Shown here: positions 49,932-61,781 of the stretch, in pieces
Numbering within the stretch: the stretch's first letter is position 1
How the letters are laid out: each line of letters begins with the position of its first letter
NCBI GenBank assembly: GCA_012295275.1
Contig: CM022674.1
Coordinates: forward strand, 5,546,436 to 5,610,435
Direction: 5' to 3'
DNA: 64,000 nucleotides
Origin: Chrysomallon squamiferum
Lineage: Eukaryota; Mollusca; Gastropoda; Neomphalida; Peltospiridae
Position numbers and translations under genes: made by a program
Notes under the pieces: generated by a model
The model's database searches: none
The model's input: only the letters and a program-made list of their open reading frames with translations
What the model was told of the DNA's origin: nothing

Positions 49932-52900
49932 GTTTATAGCGTAGTTTGTTTTTAAAACCTATAGATGGCAGCTATTTTTGGCTCTGCTTTCTCAAATTTT
50001 ATATAAAGCAGTATTCAACAGTGTCTTTTTTATTTTTCTTTTTTTTATTTTTATTTTTATTTTTATTTTTATTTTTATTTTTATTTTTATTTTTATTTTT
50101 ATTTTTTCTAATATTTGATTTTCTGGATCAAGTATTTACAAAGGTCTGACAGGTTAAGCAAATATTTTTTACATTTTTAATATTCATTTTTATTTTTAAA
50201 ACAAACCAGAAAAAAAATTACAGTGTTTAATTTAAATTGTTTAATTTTAATGTTTATTTACCAACATTTGTTTGTGAGTGTGTGTGTGTGTGTGTATGTA
50301 GACACTATAATGTTTTCAACAAAAATAAAGAAAGAAAGAAGCATGTTATGTCATTGTAAACTTACAACAGAAAGCTGTGCTGAAATTTCTGCTTTCTCTG
50401 CATTCAGATTTCTAATCTCATCTTCAAGTTGTTGTCGAGAGAATTCTGAAAGCTCCAAAGTCTGGTTCAAGCCTGACAAAAAAAAAAAAAAAATATTTTA
50501 ATAAATATTATAACAAACATTATTTTCTCCAAAAACAAAAAGAAAGAAAGAAAAAAAATATCAATCTTGATCATTTTAATACTATTTACTGATTGAGTTC
50601 TGCATTTCATTTGTTTAATAAGATATCCACACATTATTACTAAGTTATCCGAATATTCCAAAAAAGTAGATTTTTTTGTTTTCTTTTTCTTTTTTTAAAC
50701 CATGATTGTTAATCGATGTCTTATGATTTTGGATTTGGGATAGCTGATCTATATAAACATTCTATGAATTTTAATATTTACCCATTTTCTCTGTGTCCAA
50801 GTCCATCTTCTCCTGCTCTACTCGAACCAGCTCTTCTCGAATTCCAGTCTTCTCCATCTCTAAAGCAGATTTCTCTCCTGATAAAGAGTTCTTTTCTGCC
50901 TCCAACTGAAGAATATAAATAATTTTAAATTTCAAGACTGCTTATTGAAAAAAATAAAAATAAAAAAATAAAAAACATTATCATCTTAGCTTAAACTAGA
51001 AAGATATCAGAATACTTAGTGAGCATGATTAACAGAAATAGAAAAGAGAGAAAAAGTAGAGAAATTGTAATCAGCTGTTACACCGTGGATTATTATTTTA
51101 TAATAAACCTTTTGTGTATGTGTAACCTTTAGCAGTCACACTATACAGTTATTATATCAGAATCTTTGATGTATTTTCACCATTACTGACACTTTGACAC
51201 TTTGGTATTTTGAAAGTTATCTTTACTTTGTTAGTGAGTAAATATTATGACAATTATTTTAAATTTTCATCTTTATAAATCTGCAAATATTTTATTACCA
51301 TTACAAATGTATGACAGTTAAGTTACGGATGATAATGTTTTTATTTTTACTCTTAAAAGATTAATTTATGTGAATACTTATATTTCAATACGAGGCTAAT
51401 ATTACATCATCAAATTTTTATTACCTAAAGGATAATTTTTCTAAAGGCACAATTACTATTTTAAATTTTAAATGTAAGTACAGCTATTGGAAAACTGCAA
51501 TGGATGATGATCGTTTTACATTCAATACAAGGTATTGATTACTCTTTGTTAAATTGTTATCGTCTCAGTGATCATTTTCAAATTATAAAGGCTTACAGTA
51601 CTATTTAATGTTTGTAATGATTATTATAAATGCAAACCAACCTGAATAATGATCTTGTTAAGTTCAATCTTGTCCTGTCCCAAGCCTTCGTTCAGCTCCT
51701 GCATTTTGAGAAGAGCGTCTCGCAGTCCTGCCTCCACTGTCTTCAGTTTGTTGATTTCAACCTCCAGCTCTGCCTTCTGCAGTTCAGCTTTAGACAATGC
51801 CTCACCTAAAACATCATCATCATCATCATAACTATTTTAGTTTTATTATTATTACTGCTGTTATTATTATTATCATCACCATTGTTGAAAATGATATTAT
51901 TATTGTTGTTGTTGTTGTTGTTCTCATTATATTATTTTTATTATTATTATTATTATAAATTCAGATTATAGCATAACAATAACTCATAAGTACAAAAAGT
52001 ATATTTAACCCATAACTCTATCATTGTTGTCATTTTACTGTTGTTGTTGCTGTTGTTGTAATTATTATTATTACAATTATTATAAATTCAGATTATAATA
52101 TAACAATAACTCATCAGCACAAAAAGTATATTTAACCAGTAGGTATTATTATTAAAGTTTCTTTGAACATAATTCAGATTATACTGTTGCCTAATCTACT
52201 CACCAAGCTCAAGCTTTTGTCCTTCCAGGACCTCTTTGTCCAGACACACTCTGTTCAACATCTCCTTTGTCTCAACCAACTCTTCTCGAAGTTTCGACAT
52301 CTTGTGATCCTGGTGTGACAGAACTTTCTGGCTGCAAATTTACAAAAAAATTTAAAATTAAATAAAATAAATAACCCTTTCGGTTAGTTTCAAAAAATAA
52401 AGACATAGCATCAGAATAATTTAAGCACTGCAAAAAATTTTTTTTTAAACATTGGTATTAAAATGTTTATAACAGTGAAATATCAGGAGGTTTCCTAGAA
52501 TATATTAGCCAGGCTTTTGCTGTAATTTTTATATAAACAGTCTTTATCAAATATGCTCAGAATTTATTTTTTATTACATTTAACATATATTTTTTTATTT
52601 TCTCAACAAATTTCAGTTATAATATCTATCATATTCTAAATTATAAATATACAAAAGTATGACTGTCAAATATTATTTTAAAAATTATCAACAAACAAAT
52701 AAAACAGGTAATAATTATTTTTTAATTGTATATAACCATTTTATCTACATAATAAAATATGTTTTATTATTTTATTATTATTATGATTACTACTACTTTT
52801 ATTATTATTATCTTTTCCATTAACATTAATGTATTATTATTTTAAATCTACTTTCAAGTTTGCATTAGATATTAAATTTAGTGAGTCAACAAATGGATTA

Positions 52901-55900
52901 TGTTGTAAGTATAAGCTCAATATCAGAACTCACCATCTCTCATTCTCTTTAATCTGTCTCTCCTTGTCCTTGGTGATGTCTTCTTTCTCGTCTTCCAGCA
53001 TGTCTCTCTGTCGCTGAAGTTCGGAATTAGCTGCTTGCAGTTTTTCTATCTCTTGATGTAAAGACTCGATGTTCTCGTTGAGGTCGTGTCGAACTTTCTC
53101 GAGCTGTGACTTTTCTGAGCCTGTCACATTCAAAGCGTTCTTTATCCTGTCTCTATCCCGGAAAGAATCTTCTCGTTCACGTCGCCTGTAAAAAAAACAA
53201 CAAAAAGAACATTAATAATTAAAAAAAAAAAAAAAAAAAAAATATGTATGTTATTAAAATAATCCCCCCAAAAAAAATGTTCAGCTAAAAATCTAATAGA
53301 TTTAATCAGTTTTTTTAATCCTAAATTATTCAGTCCATGTTTTCAGTTATTTCCATTGCAGCATGTACCTACAACTAACATTAAAGGCTTATAGCATATG
53401 ATTTCCTTCCTATGGGGAAATGATTTTAAAAGATGCCTTAGTGGCAATGGAAAAGCATAGCCCGTAGTAATCTAGCAGTGGGTATTACTTATCATAACAT
53501 CAATACAAAAATGATGTAACTGAAATATAATAATCTATTTTATCAGAGTACATTAATCATTCATTATATCAAATTACAAAACTGCGAATGCAATATAGTT
53601 ATATCAGTGCTTAAATATAAAATATTCAATGAAAAACAAAAGGCATTATGTCATTATCTACACAGTACTGTATTAATTTTTCAAAAAATTAAAAGGTAGA
53701 ACAATATTAAATTTTATTATCACAGTCTAGTTTAAAAGCTGCAACTTACGCAGTTTCAAAGTCTTCCTTGAGGTTGAGGATGTGTAGGTCCAGGCGCCGC
53801 TTTTCGTTCTCTACATCGTCGATGTTCTTTCTCAGCACAACGATGTGGTCTCGACTGGCTGAGAGTTTGGCACGCAAGTCAGAAACCTGCAGCTGACGTT
53901 TATTCAGAGCTGCCTGAACAGCAGAAAACGTCGCATCAGCAAACGCTGGAGACCTTGACCTTCCTCTCGGTGACGGAGATCGGTTTGGCGAACGCTGGCG
54001 GAATGTCGGTGACCTTGACCTTGGAGATGTTGACCTTGCCCTCATTGGTGAACCGGACCGGGATCCACTTCTCATTGCCTCAGTCTGTTCGAAATCTTCT
54101 TCCATGCCACGATCGGCATCGTTGATGACAGCCTCGGCGATGTTGCGGAGAGCGGAATGGAGTGCTTCAGTTTCTTCACGAATCTGTCTGGCTGTGTCTG
54201 TCTCGGGAATGTCATAACTGACGTCTGGGACTTTGCTTTCAAGAGAGGCGATGTTTCGACTCATGGTGGAGATAACTTTCTCTTTCTCTTCGAGCTGGAT
54301 TTTCAGTCTTTCATTTATCATGGTCAGTTCATTGACTCTGCACAAAGTTAATTTGATGAAAATATATTACAAATTGTTTGCTGTAACAAACACACTTTTG
54401 TGAAAAGAATTGATATTTTAAAAGTTTAAACACTTCTGATTAGTGACAATAGTTTGAAAAAATGATGACATAACAGTTTTCTGTTACTTGTTATTTCAAT
54501 TACATATATATATATATATATATATAAAAAGTAAAAATTTAAAAAGACTACTGAAAACAAAAAATGGATTTTTCAGAAGACATTCACAAATGAAATTAAA
54601 AACATCAAATAATAAGCAACTATAACAATATAAATCAAAGAATTGTAAAGATCAAAATATCAAGTTTTAAAGAAATGAAACAGAAGAATTAAATTAAGCA
54701 AACAAAATGTATGAAAAACATATTTTTCTTAAACTCATGACCTACCTTGAGCTGAGTTCTGAGCTATGAGCATCATATCTTGTCTGCAATTCATTGAGTT
54801 CTCTCAACTTCTCTCTCAACTGACTGTCAGTAGACATCTTCTCACTCCTCTCACGATCCATGTAAACCTTTAAAATAATTAATATCCAGGTAAACCTTTA
54901 AAGTAATTAATCTCTGTGTAAACCTTCAAAATAACTAATATCTGCGTAAACCTTTAAAATAATTAATATCCATGTAAACCTTTAAATTAATATCCATCAA
55001 TTTATTATTTTGTTGTTTTCTTTTGTTATTATTAATTTTTATTTACTTACTTCTATATATATATATTCCTAGAAAGATCCTCTCTTTTTCCCTTTTTTTT
55101 ATAATGAAAGATACAAGGCCTTTTTTTTTTTTTTTTCCTTTTTAATTTTCTTAATTTATTTATTCATCATAACAATTATTATCTAAAACTATTAACTGCT
55201 ATATTACAAAAATATATATTTATACTGGTGTTTAATATGCTAAATACCTGACTCTGTGTATCCATGCTTCGTAGGTTGGCTGTGAGGTTGAGGCAAGCGG
55301 AATGCATACTGCGAGCAGTTTTCGTAATATCAGTCTTGACATGGGACAGGTCGCGTTCAGTGGCCATTTTCATTTCACTGAACTGACGTCGGAAGGCTAC
55401 AACTGAACGCCACAGTGACAACAAACGACCATGTTCAGCGCTGTAGTATTCATTGAAGTTCTGAAAAAAGTTAATTTTAAATTCTGTTTTGTGTATTTTT
55501 TCATTTATTTTGCTTAGGTATTTGTTTCTTTTTTTCTTTATATATATATTTAAACAGATGAAAAGTAAAGAAAACAGTTCTGTTTAAATACATGGATATA
55601 ACTGAATTTGGGAGGAGATGACAAATATGGAGGGGTGTATGCTGTTGCTGTGAACTTTTTTAAGATACAAACTATGCAGACTTGCTTTGGCTGTAGATGA
55701 ACTAAATCAAATTAATGGTCTTTCTCATGAGGCATTTTTTACATTCTGATATTTTTATTAAATTTATATTTAAAAATACAAATAACAATCAACTTTTTTT
55801 ACTTTTTTTTATTAGTAAGTATTTAACCTTTTGCTGAACTTACTTCAAACTCATTTTTGCATTTTATAGGTATATTTATCATAGTAAATTTAAATGTAAA

Positions 55901-58900
55901 TTGATTTTAGAACATAAGACAAAGAATTATTTGAAAACCTAAATGTCTTGACAGAAAAAAAAGTTAGTTTAATTAAGTAAATGTATGATGTAAGTTTAAT
56001 GTTTTTACATTATTTATTTCCTTTTCTTGTTATTCAGGAGTCTTTTCTCTTTGTTTTATTTCAATTTTATGATGTTTAATTTTTTCTTTTTTAATTAAAG
56101 GTACCTGCTTAAGTGTGATTGCTGGTACTAACAAATGATTTATTTTGTTCATTTCTTCATAAAATTAAAAAATATACTTCAGAATAGAAAAAAAGAGACA
56201 TGCAATATGATAGCCATAAAAGGAAAATAGGCTACCTGAGCATAATAAACTCTTAATTCTGAAGTTGTGAAATTTCTTAATGCTGAAGTTCTGAAACATC
56301 TTCAGTTCTGATGCCTCTTAATACTGAAATCCTGAAGTCTCTTAATCCAGAATTTCTAAAGTTTCTTAACACTGAAGCTCTGGTGTCTGTTAATTCCAAA
56401 GTCAAAAACACTCTTCATATTTAAGTTCTGAAGTTTCTTAATACTAATATCGTGAACTTTATCGACGTCTTAAGTTTCTGAAACATCTTGTGTTCTTACC
56501 TTTTCCTCTTCGCGCCACTCCATCTCCTTGGATTCGAGTTCTTCTCTTGCCCGCTGCCAGTCCTGGGTCAGTTTATGAATGTCCACTGTCAGAGTCTGGT
56601 TGGCAGCAGTGGCTTGATCCAGTTGTTCGCGCAGCATCCCATTGACATGGGCCAGGCTGGAACTCCTGTAGCAACAACAAAAAAAACAATTAAATAAAAA
56701 CAATCATTAAATAGTTCTTCATCCAAAACAAACCAAAAAAAAATCATTGTTAAAGATTATTTTCTGTAGCAGTGTTTGGTGTTATGAAAATTTCATCTGA
56801 AAAGAGACAGCTGAGAATAAAAGTGTGATGTTTGATTGTTTTATTCAACAGTGAAATTGTGGTTTTTTTTATTTCTTGATGTTTTTCAGATTTTTCAAAA
56901 TGGACATAATAAACATAAGAATTATTTTTAAAAAATGTATGTTTTCTACAAAACAAATAAGACTGTGTCATAATTTTAATATTACAAATATTTTTTACCT
57001 TTGTTTTTCTTCCTCCAGTTTAATAAGAGCAGTCTCAAGGTCAACAACATGGTCTGATTCAGCATATTTCAGTCGGGACTCAACACTTTCCAGTCGTTCA
57101 GTTGTGCTGTTGAACTGTTGAAAACAAACAACAAAACAAACCCATAAAACCTATTCCTATTATACTATCATCAGTTCCATATTAACCTGTCAGGAAAAAA
57201 TTAATAACATAAAACCAATTCACACAATATTATTTATTGATAGCTGTTGCTAATTTTTTTTTTTTTTTGCATCAACATACACAATACAATATTAATAAAT
57301 CCAACCATTCCAGTCTCTAAAACCTCATTATGCATTCAGTATGTATTTTAATGATGCATTCAGCATATTTTTTATCTAATAGGTATCCCACCTCATCTAT
57401 ACATTATGCAGGCTACCTCTACTTATGGTTTGCTTAAACCAAACGACTTTACATCAAATGTATTTATCTGTATATTTTATTCAAATATTGTACTAAGTCC
57501 ATTTACATTATCTGTACCAAATAAATACAAGTTTATTGTGTATGCTAAATACATGACAGAATTTCAAATGAAAAATATTTACTTTGAATTAGCCAGATAT
57601 GTTTTGCAGTATTTGCTAAATATGTGACAGAAACTTGAATGAAAAGCAGTTTTCCACATCTTTCATTTTAAATTAATTAATCCTAAGTTATAAAATAATA
57701 TACTCAAACACATTTATAACACAAACACACACACACACACACCCATACACACACACACTATATCTTTTATTCATATGAACATGGCTATATCAGTGTCTTA
57801 TTATATCAGTTATCTAACATGGGTAGAATGGGAAAAGAGCTTAAAAGAAAATAAGAAAGGACTGATCTAGTTACCATTTTTGTCAAATGAGTTCCAGTAT
57901 GCAGATATCCAAGATGTAAAGACATGTGACAAATTATAATCTAAAGAGTTTATTTAAAACATTTTTATCCACATTGTGCACTGGTGGGAAAGGGCTTTTT
58001 TAACCTCTAGGCAAAACTAAAAATACTTAACAATAGAAATATACTTTTGAGTACCTTTAGCTGTCAGTGCACCTACAGTGAGTACTTCAGAGGTCTCACT
58101 CATTAAACTGAGTCATAACAGAATATCTAGTGTGTTGTATTGTGTTTTCATGGTATTGTCTTTTTCTACCACAGCTGCACACACTTCAATACTGAAGTCA
58201 TCCAAAAATATCTGGAATTGAAATCAGTTGCCTTCCAAAAAAAAAATGACTGAGGTAGCAAACTACAGTGAATGAAAATAATGGCTATAAACAGTGTGTA
58301 TGACTAGTTTATGATAGGGCAGTCACTGTACATGCTTTTCTCTCTACCTCTGAGGTGATATAAATGATTGTTTGCCACTAATCAATAAGATTAGCACATG
58401 GAAAGATTGTAGTAGTTTTCCTGTTTCTTATCATCATAAAAATTATTAGAAACCTTAATAACAATGGCCTGTCACTAAATATCCATTATTCATTCATTGA
58501 TTCTTTATATACCAGATCAATCCAAATATGTTATTTTAACATATCAGTAAAGAATTTCCTTCATTAAAAACTCTGAAATTCAGATATAGAGCTAAACACA
58601 CTGACAAAAATATGGATGGAAAAGGTTATTACTGCTATCAATGTCATAAATAATTACAAAAGAACAATAGCAGATCACAAAGTTACTTAATGTTATTGTC
58701 ATTAAGTGAGGCTTTCTGAAAATATTTACAGGCAGATGGATATCCATTCAAACACACATACGGATGAAAGAAATGATTATGTATTGCCTATAATTGTTTT
58801 GTACGAACAATAGCTAATCTATATTATTAAGTAATTCAGTGTAACATTATCAAATATGGTTTCTTAAAACACATGGACTGGTAGACTGAACACAAAAAGA

Positions 58901-60167
58901 CAGAATATATAAGGTATGAATTCTATATAATTACTATATTTATGAGCAATAACCAATCAATATAATTAAGAGTTAATTGTAACAGCATTAAGTATGGTGT
59001 TGTTATCCATGCAGTACATTTGCTAGTTATGATATTTCAATTATTACCATTAACACCTGAACAACAATAATATGCTGTCTATTGCAGATGTCTAATTATG
59101 TCCCATTCTCATCTGAGCTGTTTGTGGAAGGTTAATTATAACATGAAACAAAGTGGGCAAAAGGTTGGTCTAACAGTGGAATCAGTTTTAACAGTAACTA
59201 AAATATTATCAGTGAGAATCTTTATAAGATGTGTAAATGAACATATTCATGTATTATAAAATAACACATTTACAACACTTACACTTAGAATTGCAATAAC
59301 AATTACATACATAAACATGTATACACACACACTCAATTAAATTTTACCATATCTGTGTAATCATTAACATTATTACACATTTTATTATCATTATTTATGT
59401 AGTACCATAACTTTTTATAACATCTTGTTTAAGGGACAAAAATAAATAAGTAAAAAATAAAAATATTAAAATATATAAATTTATATTTATTTACACAATA
59501 CTAAGCTCTCCTAATGTTATGTAAATAAATGACAATGAAATAAAGTATTTTCTGTTTAAAATAAAATAAAATAAAATAAAAACATGATTTCAAATAACAA
59601 TTACTGCACATACCCTTCTGTAATAATCTTTGCTTCTGTTGTCATAATAATCCAACACAGATCTACTATCCGATACATAAGAACGATCCATACCAGTGGT
59701 TTACTTGTGGAAATATTACCAAATTGAAATGGAAATGTCACCAATGTTTGGAAATACTACCAGCTTGATTTAAATAATATCAATGCAGAGGAGACAGAGT
59801 ACTAGTTTGTGCTAGCTCAATATCCAGAATGCAAAGAACAACTGATGTGTTTTTTTATAATAGCTATGGTTGGTATGGTAGTGTTTGGTTTTTTCACTAA
59901 GACCTATTTAACAACCAAACAATAACCTGTTAAAACCACAAAAGAGTTTAATTGCCTGTTCATTAACCTGGCAACCAAGTGAACAGATTAGAGTAATTAG
60001 TTCTAATTAGTCTTCCCTTTCTCATTTCCTAATTAATCTCTGGGCATAGGAGTTAGGCAAGGTTCAGTTATTAGTTACCTCAGAAATAAATTTTAAGTAG
60101 AGTAACTTGGTAAATCACTTCAAAGGAATTTCTTAACTGGTTGTTCATTTGAATGGGAAAACAGTAT

Positions 60168-60206
<39 letters not shown>

Positions 60207-61690
60207 CTGATATTTACTTGGACAACTTATGTTCATTTGAAATGGAAAACAATATTCTTGTTTATTTATTTACCAGAAAAACATGAAACTATATTTACCA
60301 GATGTCCTTTTCAGGCATATTTATGTTAGTGTAATGAACCATAAATTAGTTTAAAAATAGATTAAAACACAACCAAAGTTATAAACATTACCAATAAAAA
60401 TTTTGCTTTAAATTATACTAATAATATTAAAATAAAGAAATAATAATGACAAACTGGGATTATTCAACAATATTTAAGTACACTAAGATCTTCTAAAACT
60501 ATTTTTGTCATAACTTACATATGTTTTTGTATATTCTTATATTTTAAAATAAAACTAAACTTCATGAAACTGACCAATGCAAAGATGCAGTGAGACAAAC
60601 AAAAACAAGTTTCAACAAAGAACATTGAGTGCAGTAACAGTGCAGATTTGTGTTTTTGTTTGTTTGTTCAAAGGTGACCATGCATATCAATTAAGACAAC
60701 GAACAAACAAGTTCACTGGTGTATTTAATTTGAAAATTTGTATATCATGGTACGAAAATAATCGGTTAAAACTGTTATGAACTAAAGATTAGCTTGGCTG
60801 GGTTATTGAGGATTTTTGTTTTGTTTGGAAAATATTTATATAAATTTGAAAATTATGTTTTGTTTGGAAAATATTTATATAAAATTTTGAAAACCATTAA
60901 TATTTTGCAATTATTTTAAGTATCACTGAAATGAACTGAAATCTGAATTGTTAGTAAGTATCAAATTATAGATTTATCAAATGAACAAATACTTTGTATG
61001 GGGATCTAATATTGCAGCAATTATTTTTTTCATTTTTGCTCTTTTTACTAATAGTAAATATTCCCAAATCTTATGTGAACATCATAATGATACTCATATA
61101 TTCATCAATATACCATGAAAATTATTAAGTTTATTTGTAAAAAAAAAGAGAAAAAAACCCACCTCCTTAAAACCAAAGCAAATACACTACTTTAAGCTTT
61201 TCAGTTCCATACCAAGCTTTCTTTGTAACTAGCTTTGACAATAAGGCAACAGATTTAAATACACGGTAGAAAGTTTTATTAAAAATCCTAAATCGAATGA
61301 AATAAATAAAATGTATGTTATAGCATGACCTCTATTTCATCAACAAACTGTTAATCAATTTTTCCAGAAAAAAAACCTATCCATCTCTTAAATATTTAAT
61401 GCATTCAGAACAAACCAGTGTGTAATTTGAAGTGTAAACAGTTTTATACTGTTGTTCTGTCAGGTTTTCTGAACAGAAACTAAATATACACATCAATCTT
61501 TTATTTCGTTTCACATGGGAGTGTTAATAATTTATTTCAATTTATAAAATACCTAGATAACAAACAACATAATTAGTTTAATTGTTTTTCTGCATGAATG
61601 TTATTATTACTGTAACTATTACTAAAACTATTATTATCATTATTATTAACTATTATTATTAATTTATCACTATTATTATTATTACTATTA

Positions 61691-61781
<91 letters not shown>

